The notes under the pieces: generated by a model
What the model saw: the letters and a program-made list of their open reading frames with translations, nothing else
What the model was told of the DNA's origin: nothing
Database searches by the model: none
Part shown: piece by piece, positions 37,047-43,317 of the stretch
How positions within the stretch are numbered: position 1 is the first letter of the stretch
Layout of the letters: each line of letters starts with the position of its first letter
From: Deltaproteobacteria bacterium
GTDB taxonomy: Bacteria > Myxococcota_C > UBA6777
DNA length: 64,000 bases
Assembly (NCBI GenBank): GCA_006226375.1
Contig: SBHC01000086.1
Location: forward strand, 1 to 64,000
Direction: 5' to 3'
Made by a program: the position numbers and the translations under genes

Positions 37047-39340
37047 CGTCTTCCGATTACAACCACATCCTCAAGGACCTTCTGGCTTTGCGGAACTCTG
37101 GAGAGGTCACAAGCGACGAGTTCGAGAGGACCAAACAATATGTGCTGGCGCAGTATCCTCATACTGCAGAGTCCCCTCTGGGTGGAGATCTCAAGCGTCA
37201 AACCACGCCGGACCCTCAATCGTTTGCTCTGCAGTACAGCCGAGGGACAGAAGAAGCTTCTCTGTTCTTGCCCACGGGAGGTCGGCCTGTCCCGACAACC
37301 TCCGAGACCGTATGGTTCGATCGGTACCAACTGATTCAGCCGCTCGGTTGGGGTAGTTATGGTTACACGTGCTTGGTCAACGATCTGGTGGAGCAGAAAC
37401 TTTGTTCGTTGAAGTGGTTGCACTCCAGCTTTACAGAGAGTGAGGGCTTTCTCAAGCGATGGTTGCCCGCGATGGAGCAATTGCAGGGACTCTCTGCAAG
37501 CACCCTTGCTACGGTGCGTTGGGTTGGGTGTGACACGACGCAGAAGATGTATGGCCTGGTCTCGGAGTACAAGTGTGGCGTGACCTTGGAGCACTGGCTT
37601 CAACGTGAACCTTTCATGAACCATGCCTCGCCAACAACCTGGCGAGCGGTGATGAATCTGTTCCAAGGGATTGTAGAAGCTTTGTCTTCACTCCATCGGA
37701 TGGGGTGGAGTCATGGAAACTTAAAGCCTTCTAACATTGTGATCAGCGTGGATGGTTCGGTTTCGCTTCTCGACTGCCATTGGGGGCTTGCCTTAGAGCA
37801 GTGTCTTGCGAAAGGCGAGCTACCCTTGCAGAAACAGCCTTGGTTCAAGGCTCCAGAGCAGTGTCTGCGAGTGCCCAACCTCTCGAACGCAGCGGATGTT
37901 TATGGGGCGACGGCGCTGTTTTACTTCATGTTGAGCGGTAAGCCGCCTGTCGGTTCATGGACGCCTCTTTGCAAGCTTCACCCGTCGTTGCCGCAAAAGC
38001 TAGATGCTTGGGTCGCTCAAGGCCTTGCAGCAGAGCCTGAGCAGCGCCATCCTTCGATGCAAGACTGGTGGCACACGTTGGGGGCGAGCTTTGAAGCTTT
38101 GGGGCAGCAAGATAGCCTTCCTCTGCGAGAGCTGTTGGTTGCAAGCTTTTCCCAATCCGAACTTCAGGCACAGAGCAACCCCGAGGATGTGCTCATGTCG
38201 GAGGTCAAAGATGCCTCCAAAGCGAGTGATACCGCTCCACCGTTATCTCATGCGATCGCTGCGGGGCAGGCATCTCTTCGTGGAGACCGGACGGTACGTC
38301 GAGGGCGGCCTGGAGAAGGGGAGTCTCGTCCGACTCCGCCACGTGGTCGGACTCCAAACTGGTCGCGCCAGTTGACGTCTGAAGATGAGCTGCTCTCTCT
38401 GGATGCGGAGGCCTTGGAGAAGAAGCCTGCTTTGTCCATCAACCCGGACTCTCTTGCCGACACCAAAGATGGTCTTCCTCGACAACAAGACTCTGTGTTG
38501 TTGTACGCAACTCTTGCAGATGAGTTGGAGTTGGAGGTGGAAGGTACGCCTCTACCTTCGGGCAGGAAGCTTCCTTCGCTTCACTTCACGTCCACCCATT
38601 TGCCGGAGCTTGAGGTCGATCTGGACCAGCGACTGCTGTATGCCAAGGACCAGACTCCGCTTCTGATCATGGTCAAGATTCCGAAAGGCTCGTTCTTGAT
38701 GGGCTCTGACCCGGCGGTGGATCCGATGCCTCATGAAAACGACCGACCCTTGGAGCAAAGGGTTGTCTCGGAGTATTGGATCTCCCGGACTTTGATCACC
38801 AACCGTGTATGGCTCAAGTTCGTGGAAGAGAGTGGCTACCACAACCCTCTCTTTTCGTACCTGCAACATTGGCGAGGTGGACGTCCGATGGTGGAGCAAC
38901 TGGAGCACCCTGTGGTCCACATCGCTCCGAACGATCTCGAAGCATTTTGCGATTTTTACGGCCTCTCCGTTCCCACAGAAGAGCAATGGGAAAAGGGGGC
39001 CCGTGGTACCGATGGTGCGACATGGCCGTGGGGGAACGAACACCCGGACGTACACCTCTGTAACTTCCTGGAGTCGCAGCTGCACGATACGTCTCCTGTC
39101 GCAAGCTATCCAGATGGGGCTAGCCCCTTTGGGCTGCTTGATTGCAGCGGCAACGTGTGGGAGTGGTGCTTGCGGGACGCGAAAGATTCTTCTGCGACAC
39201 CCACAAGCTCTTCTTATGTCGTGCGCGGCGGATGTTTCCGAGACTACCGTCGAAATCTACGTTGTGTTTCTAGAGCGACAATCCATGACCCAGCTGACTT
39301 TATTGGGGCTCGCGTGGTAGCCTCTCACCTGGGCGAATAA
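37043..39340 (+). CDS. SHOCT - Ser/Thr pseudokinase - FGE/sulfatase-modifying-like protein
   Basis: 765 residues. An N-terminal SHOCT-like helix pair (LKDLLALRNSGEVTSDEFERTKQYVL, about 8-35) precedes a eukaryotic-type kinase fold (about 93-350). The Gly-rich loop GWGSYGYTC and the Lys of SLKWLH are present, but the catalytic loop is HGNLKPSN in place of HRDLKPxN and the DFG motif is DCHWG; the catalytic base Asp is thus Asn. After a disordered Pro/Arg linker, an FGE-type domain (about 545-760) shows IPKGSFLMGSDP, GNVWEWC and RGGCFRDYRRNLRCVSR. Two Cys lie there but not in the usual formylglycine-generating arrangement. Cotranslated with the REC-pseudo-kinase before it. Confidence 0.87.
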   Translation: MTSSDYNHILKDLLALRNSGEVTSDEFERTKQYVLAQYPHTAESPLGGDLKRQTTPDPQSFALQYSRGTEEASLFLPTGGRPVPTTSETVWFDRYQLIQPLGWGSYGYTCLVNDLVEQKLCSLKWLHSSFTESEGFLKRWLPAMEQLQGLSASTLATVRWVGCDTTQKMYGLVSEYKCGVTLEHWLQREPFMNHASPTTWRAVMNLFQGIVEALSSLHRMGWSHGNLKPSNIVISVDGSVSLLDCHWGLALEQCLAKGELPLQKQPWFKAPEQCLRVPNLSNAADVYGATALFYFMLSGKPPVGSWTPLCKLHPSLPQKLDAWVAQGLAAEPEQRHPSMQDWWHTLGASFEALGQQDSLPLRELLVASFSQSELQAQSNPEDVLMSEVKDASKASDTAPPLSHAIAAGQASLRGDRTVRRGRPGEGESRPTPPRGRTPNWSRQLTSEDELLSLDAEALEKKPALSINPDSLADTKDGLPRQQDSVLLYATLADELELEVEGTPLPSGRKLPSLHFTSTHLPELEVDLDQRLLYAKDQTPLLIMVKIPKGSFLMGSDPAVDPMPHENDRPLEQRVVSEYWISRTLITNRVWLKFVEESGYHNPLFSYLQHWRGGRPMVEQLEHPVVHIAPNDLEAFCDFYGLSVPTEEQWEKGARGTDGATWPWGNEHPDVHLCNFLESQLHDTSPVASYPDGASPFGLLDCSGNVWEWCLRDAKDSSATPTSSSYVVRGGCFRDYRRNLRCVSRATIHDPADFIGARVVASHLGE

Positions 39341-39364
39341 CCCCTACATACGAGGACTTCGGTT

Positions 39365-39748
39365 TTGGAAAACAAGGAGTTGTTACTCATTGTCGATGAC
39401 AATGAGATGAATCGAGACATGTTAAGTCGTAGACTTCAACGAAAGGGGTTTCGTTGTCTGGTTGCTGAAGATGGTGTCGAAGCCCTCGACATCTTGGAAA
39501 AGGAGCCAGAGGTCCAACTCGTTCTGTTGGATGTGATGATGCCTCGGATGAACGGTCTCGAAGTGGTCCAGACGATGCGTAGCTCGGACACCTGGAAGGA
39601 CACTCCCATTTTGATGGTGAGCGCCCGCGTCCAAAACACCGACATTGACAAGGCGATGGATGCTGGTGCCAACGGCTACATCACCAAGCCCATCGACTTC
39701 AAAGAAGCTCTCAAGACCATCCGTGGGCATCTTGAAGGTCGTGTATAG
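39365..39748 (+). CDS. Single-domain response regulator
   Basis: 127 residues, from TTG 39365. A pure receiver: LLIVDDNEMNRDMLSRRLQR, LVLLDVMMPRMNG with the phospho-acceptor Asp, MVSARVQ and TKPIDF with the conserved Lys. It is strikingly similar to the receiver of the REC-pseudo-kinase two genes upstream (same VDDNEMNRDMLSRRL), so they arose by duplication. Lies 24 bp after the SHOCT-pseudokinase gene; likely phosphorylated by a kinase from elsewhere, for example the hybrid kinase at 33136. Confidence 0.93.
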   Translation: MENKELLLIVDDNEMNRDMLSRRLQRKGFRCLVAEDGVEALDILEKEPEVQLVLLDVMMPRMNGLEVVQTMRSSDTWKDTPILMVSARVQNTDIDKAMDAGANGYITKPIDFKEALKTIRGHLEGRV

Positions 39749-39764
39749 CTTGTACCTTCAAGAT
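39729..39764 (+). terminator. Stem-loop spanning the response-regulator stop
   Basis: Perfect 11-bp inverted repeat, ATCTTGAAGGT and ACCTTCAAGAT, with a 14-base loop that includes the stop codon. No T run follows, so it may be a 3' RNA hairpin or weak terminator at the end of the signalling operon. Confidence 0.5.
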
Positions 39765-39832
39765 TCGCAGGTGTGTTTGGGGTAAGCTATTTTGGGGTGG
39801 AGCTTTTGAGGAGAGGACGATCCAGGCAGGTG

Positions 39833-40156
39833 TTAGTCCGAGGTTCCACCATCGGTTGTCACATTCTCGGTGTTGGTGTTCTCTGTTCCTGAGGGGACAC
39901 AGGTCCGAATCTTGGTATCACATACAAAGTTAGTGCCACATCCTACGGTGGTGCAGTCGGCTGGAGGTCCGCCGTAAGCACAACCCATCACGGCACCCAC
40001 GCTCAGCATCGAAACGGCAGCAGCAACGCCCCACTTGGCTGCAGTTGAAAGACGACGACGAGGGGCCATCGCGGCACCACAAAAAGAACAAGAGGTGGAT
40101 GAGGCTTTTACAAACTGACCACAGTCTGTACAACAACTCAGCTTGGGTTCAGGCAT
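39833..40156 (-). CDS. Small zinc-ribbon-like membrane protein with Cys-rich tail
   Basis: 107 residues from ATG 40156, preceded by GGAG at 7 bases. The N-terminus has a Cys pair set SCCTDCGQFV...TSCSFCGAA that looks like a zinc ribbon, then a basic RRR and one hydrophobic segment (WGVAAAVSMLSVGAVMGC). The tail carries further Cys (DCTTVGCGTNFVCDTKIRTC) and Asn/Thr/Asp-rich residues. The hydrophobic segment ends in MGC, so it could also be a late lipobox, but its internal position favours a membrane anchor. Function unknown. Confidence 0.65.
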   Translation of the reverse strand: MPEPKLSCCTDCGQFVKASSTSCSFCGAAMAPRRRLSTAAKWGVAAAVSMLSVGAVMGCAYGGPPADCTTVGCGTNFVCDTKIRTCVPSGTENTNTENVTTDGGTSD

Positions 40157-40246
40157 CGCCAACTCCATGTGTGTATGAGTTTGTATCGGAAAGAAGGAAT
40201 GCAAACAGTCTACGTATGCAAGCTCCCACCGTCAAGTTGGATGTTT

Positions 40247-40291
40247 CACCTGGGTGCGGTCGTAGGCCGTAGGTTCGTTGGGTTTGGTAAG
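40247..40291 (-). repeat. Dispersed intergenic repeat, copy 3
   Basis: Read on the minus strand it contains CTTACCAAACCCAACGAACC, then TACGGCCTACGACCGCACCC. The second half matches copies 1 and 2. Confidence 0.5.
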
Positions 40292-40389
40292 TCGCCCGCA
40301 GATTACGCAGATTGCACAGACGAGGATACCGCATGCTCGAAGGAGTGTCTTGTGGGAACAAGAACAGTATCATCGTTTGCAGCGTTGGA

Positions 40390-40409
40390 GTGCCCACGAA
40401 TGTGGGTAC
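40390..40409. repeat. Hairpin
   Basis: Stem GTGCCCAC with GTGGGTAC, loop GAAT, one G-T wobble. Confidence 0.45.
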
Positions 40410-40430
40410 TTTCCCCTTGTCTATCTCTCG

Positions 40431-40468
40431 CATGGCTAGCCGGGTAAATGTTTGCCCGGCTAGCCATG
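40431..40468. repeat. 38-bp palindrome
   Basis: Perfect 14-bp arms CATGGCTAGCCGGG and CCCGGCTAGCCATG around TAAATGTTTG; inside the loop AAA and TTT can also pair. It may form a cruciform, an RNA hairpin or a protein-binding site. It is not next to a T run. Confidence 0.7.
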
Positions 40469-40507
40469 TGCGCGAAGGCCAATCTTTTACAAATCAAACC
40501 CGTTTTC

Positions 40508-40580
40508 TTCGGGTGCGGTCGTGGGAAGTTGGTTGGGAAGTAGACCTCACCCCTGGCTCGTCAGACTTGCCATCCCCTCA
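40508..40580 (-). repeat. Dispersed intergenic repeat, copy 4 (long)
   Basis: On the minus strand contains GGATGGCAAGTCTGACGAGC, then CAGGGGTGAG and, after a diverged centre, CCACGACCGCACCCG. Best match to copy 2, in opposite orientation. Confidence 0.65.
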
Positions 40581-40680
40581 ACGCCACCGGCAGAGGGAAA
40601 TTCAACCCTCCTTGTGAACGAAGCGGGTGCGGAAGGGTGGTTAAGGTTCATGATAGCTACTGACCCACCGCCCATAGCCA

Positions 40681-40725
40681 CACCCGTTCTGAACCCTGCG
40701 GTCGTATTCCGGTTCGTTTTGTTGT
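40681..40725 (-). repeat. Dispersed intergenic repeat, copy 5 (diverged)
   Basis: On the minus strand reads AAAACGAACCGGAATACGAC then CGCAGGGTTCAGAACGGG, sharing the ACGAACC...TACGACCGCA part with copies 1 and 3. Confidence 0.4.
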
Positions 40726-40778
40726 AGATTCATACGAGTAGAAATCGTTGAACAACACAACCGAGTGGAGACGTTGAG

Positions 40779-41609
40779 ATGCAGCAACGGTCAGTGACGG
40801 TCGAGAATGTAACGATGCATGTTGTGGAAGCAGGAGAAGGCGAGTCAGTCCTGCTGTTGCACGGTTGGCCGACGTCTTCGTACCTGTGGCGTCACATTGT
40901 GCCACCGCTGTCGCAAGAGTTTCATGCTGTCGCGCCGGACCTTCCTGGGTTTGGGCAGTCTGACAAGCCTCTCGACGCGTCATATAGCTTTCGCTTCTAC
41001 GACCGAATGTTGGATGGCTTGGTGGAGCAAATGGGGCTGTCACCCGTTCATTTGGTCGTTCACGATTTGGGAGGGCCTGTGGGCTTGTACTGGGCAACAC
41101 AGCATCCTGAGAAAATCCGAAGCCTCACACTCCTCAACACGACCGTGATGCTGGAGGTTCCTTTGGCTGTGAAGATGTTTTTCATTGGCCTTCGACTCCC
41201 TGGTCTGCGCGGGCTCTTAACCAGCCGCTGGGGCTTGAAAGCCGCGATGAACTTGGGCCTATCGTATCGGAAAGAGCCGCTGCAAGGGGAGGAACTTGAA
41301 CCTTACCTGTCTCCCTTTCCCACAGCTGATGCTCGGAAGGCGCTGCTTAAAACAGCGATGAATCTGAGCTTAAAGGCCTTTCCCGACATTGTCGCCGGGT
41401 TGCAAGCGATGACGTGTCCGGTTCGTTTGCTGTACGCGGAGAAAGACCGGATTCTTCCGGCTGTGGACAAAGAGATGCGACAGCTCAAGGCGATGATTCC
41501 TCAAGCTGAGTTGTCCACCATTCCAGGTACAGGACACTTTTTGCAGGAAGACAATCCAGAGCCAGTTGTTGAGGGACTTTTGTCGTTTCTCAGGCAGGTG
41601 AAGGGGTAA
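40779..41609 (+). CDS. Alpha/beta hydrolase, haloalkane dehalogenase/epoxide hydrolase-like
   Basis: 276 residues. Oxyanion loop LLLHGWPTSSYLWR, nucleophile elbow VVHDLGGPVGLYW with Asp as the nucleophile (H-D-L-G), acid in LYAEKDRILP and His in IPGTGHFLQEDNP complete the triad. An Asp nucleophile points to a dehalogenase or epoxide hydrolase rather than a serine esterase. No signal peptide, so cytoplasmic. Converges on the outer-membrane protein gene; no operon partner. Confidence 0.87.
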   Translation: MQQRSVTVENVTMHVVEAGEGESVLLLHGWPTSSYLWRHIVPPLSQEFHAVAPDLPGFGQSDKPLDASYSFRFYDRMLDGLVEQMGLSPVHLVVHDLGGPVGLYWATQHPEKIRSLTLLNTTVMLEVPLAVKMFFIGLRLPGLRGLLTSRWGLKAAMNLGLSYRKEPLQGEELEPYLSPFPTADARKALLKTAMNLSLKAFPDIVAGLQAMTCPVRLLYAEKDRILPAVDKEMRQLKAMIPQAELSTIPGTGHFLQEDNPEPVVEGLLSFLRQVKG

Positions 41610-41639
41610 GGGCGGAGGGGCAGGAAGATTCCAAGCTTG

Positions 41640-42164
41640 CTAGATCTGGAAGGATACACCAAACGAGGAGTAGGGTGAGCCCAGTCGAAGCTGGAGGGCT
41701 ACTCGTGAGGACAAGCGGAATCGAAACCCAATCGCACCCATGAGCCAGGAAGGACTGAAGAAGATCGGTCTTCCTCGAAAGTAGCCTTCGTGGAACCAAA
41801 CGTTGATCCCTGCTTCAAGATAGAGAGAGAAGACTCTTGTGAAGTAGAGGTTCCATTGCACCACAAGGGGAACACCCAACCCCAATCCGTATGCGTCTTC
41901 GTAGCCAATGTAGTACAGATCGGCGCCGACCCCAAAGTGAAGGGCGTCAGGAAATCTGGGAAGCAACCCACGGGTCACGAGTGGAATGTTGACGCGGAAG
42001 CCTGCTGCACCACCAATACCAAAGGGGGAAAACGCGATATGGGGGGCTTCCAATTCAACTCCTCGGGGAACACTGCCCCAAGCTTCGGCTTGTCGCTCTG
42101 TTGCTCCAACAAGTACCATCGCCAAACCCAACACAATCATCATCTTCTTGTACGTGAACCTCAT
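41640..42164 (-). CDS. Putative outer-membrane beta-barrel protein
   Basis: 174 residues. Signal peptide MRFTYKKMMIVLGLAMVLVGATERQAEA, then alternating hydrophobic/Gly-rich strands (FGVGADLYYIGYEDAYGLGLGVPLVVQWNLYFTRVFSLYLEAGINVW) and a C-terminal strand SSFGVSFQI. The strand pattern and aromatic girdle fit an 8-strand barrel. No family name can be given. Confidence 0.7.
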   Translation of the reverse strand: MRFTYKKMMIVLGLAMVLVGATERQAEAWGSVPRGVELEAPHIAFSPFGIGGAAGFRVNIPLVTRGLLPRFPDALHFGVGADLYYIGYEDAYGLGLGVPLVVQWNLYFTRVFSLYLEAGINVWFHEGYFRGRPIFFSPSWLMGAIGFRFRLSSRVALQLRLGSPYSSFGVSFQI

Positions 42165-42211
42165 CGTTTCCTCTCTTTCTTATCGTTTTGATGGGGATGC
42201 GTTCTTTGCTT

Positions 42212-42257
42212 CTTGTCAGACGCCTTGTCGCTCGGAAGCCGTCAGGTGTCTGACAAG
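42212..42257. repeat. 10-bp inverted repeat
   Basis: Perfect arms CTTGTCAGAC and GTCTGACAAG, 26 bases apart. Could form a stem-loop or be a double binding site. Confidence 0.5.
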
Positions 42258-42519
42258 GATTGAATTCTACCCACAACAACAAATGTGCCACCCTCGGTAT
42301 TCTCCTAAGAATTCAAGCGCTAGCGCCCATGAACCGGGGATTCGCCTGGGAGCGACCTCAGCGATCTGCCCCATCGTGAGACAGGCGTGTCTCTTTCTGG
42401 AGAATCATCAAAAAATAAATCGTTTTTCTGGAGAGGAGTGGGGGGGATAGGAGTGGTATATTGATTTATTGTTTGATTTATCAGGTGCTTGCAGAAAATT
42501 AAAATATTTTTAAAAGTTA

Positions 42520-42533
42520 GCCATGTACATGGC
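42520..42533. promoter_or_regulatory. 14-bp perfect palindrome, candidate operator
   Basis: GCCATGTACATGGC is its own reverse complement. It follows the AT-rich run and lies 143 bp before the pseudo-receiver start. Confidence 0.45.
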
Positions 42534-42675
42534 GACAATCCCTATGAAGAGCAAAGTTCCACAAGTTGTTGTGATTCACAATTTGGGAACACCACGCATG
42601 CGAAGCCAGCGTTGGCCTCTCTGAGCCAGGCGTTTCACGGGTCAAAGGCAAGTCATGCATTGAGGAGCAGGTACC

Positions 42676-43173
42676 ATGCAATTCCATCCAACGATCGAGG
42701 CTGAACACAGGAACCCTCTCCAGTCCTACACGGCTGGAGTTGATTACTCCTGCTTTTTTGAAGAAGAAAGGCCCGAACAGGCCCAGCTCCGTATTCTGGT
42801 GATGGAGTCGAATGTACGCCGCCTTGAGAAGGTTTACGAGCACCTGAGCCGTCGTGGTCACATTGTGTACCGGGCGTTGATGGTAGAGCAAGGCTTGCAG
42901 ATGGCGAAGGTTATCCAGCCCGATCTCATCCTCATTAACCCCTCTTTGACTGGTCGACGCAGCCGTAAAGTCGCTTCTTTGCTTCGTTCGGATGAGGCCA
43001 CAGAGTCGATTCCCTTGGTCGCTATGCTCTCGAATTCGGCGCCAAAAGGAATCAACGGTCCCCCGAATCATCAGTGGGATGCTTGCATTCACAACGCTTG
43101 TCAATCTGACACACTGGCAGACGATGTCTTGCAGGCCTACCGAACCAAAAAATCTCATTCGGTTGGACTGTAA
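42676..43173 (+). CDS. Degenerate receiver-like protein
   Basis: 165 residues, with GAGGAG about 9 bases before ATG 42676. After a 37-residue head, the fold of a receiver domain is visible: LRILVMESNVRRLEKVYEHLSRRGHIVYRAL, DLILINPSLTGRR and IPLVAMLSNSAP. The phospho-acceptor Asp of the usual LILLDxxMP is replaced by Asn, the first acidic pair is ME instead of DD, and the conserved Lys is gone. It cannot be phosphorylated in the standard way, so it is a pseudo-receiver used for protein contacts. Converges on the Clp-M41 protease gene. Confidence 0.72.
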   Translation: MQFHPTIEAEHRNPLQSYTAGVDYSCFFEEERPEQAQLRILVMESNVRRLEKVYEHLSRRGHIVYRALMVEQGLQMAKVIQPDLILINPSLTGRRSRKVASLLRSDEATESIPLVAMLSNSAPKGINGPPNHQWDACIHNACQSDTLADDVLQAYRTKKSHSVGL

Positions 43174-43247
43174 CGGACAGATATCACTACAACAATTCTA
43201 AAGAAATACGATTCGATTGACTTGGGAGAGGAGGAGAAAAGAGGGGG

Positions 43248-43300
43248 ATACCGAGTGGGACGAGGGGGAGCCTTCGGGCTCTGTTCCACTGCGAAGGTAT
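43248..43300. terminator. Structured convergent intergenic hairpin
   Basis: Nested stems ATACC/GGTAT, AGTGGGAC/GTTCCACT (one wobble) and GGAGCC/GGCTCT (terminal G-T wobble) around a TTCG tetraloop. It lies 18 bp beyond the protease stop and 75 bp beyond the pseudo-receiver stop. On the minus strand it is followed by a pyrimidine-rich run. Probably a shared terminator. Confidence 0.6.
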
Positions 43301-43317
43301 CTCTCTTGGAGCCTTCG

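Larger units (their letters stand above)
40157..40778. other. Gene-free region with repeats and palindromes
   Basis: About 620 bp with no credible gene. Holds three inverted-orientation copies of the dispersed repeat (near 40247, 40508 and 40681), an 8-bp hairpin at 40390-40409, a 38-bp palindrome at 40431-40468 and the phrase CGCAGATTACGCAGATTG near 40299, which resembles a sequence often repeated in environmental bacterial genomes. It has the look of an insertion site for small repeated elements. Confidence 0.55.
42165..42675. other. Upstream region of the pseudo-receiver gene
   Basis: About 510 bp without a gene. It contains a 10-bp inverted repeat (42212-42257), direct copies of TTGATTTAT around 42462-42480, an AT-rich run AATTAAAATATTTTTAAAA (42498-42516) and a 14-bp palindrome (42520-42533). 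It looks like a large control region for the plus gene at 42676. Confidence 0.5.

Noticed and set aside
37043-39340. FGE-like domain as the target of a diversity-generating retroelement
   Set aside because: No reverse transcriptase or template repeat was seen in the window.
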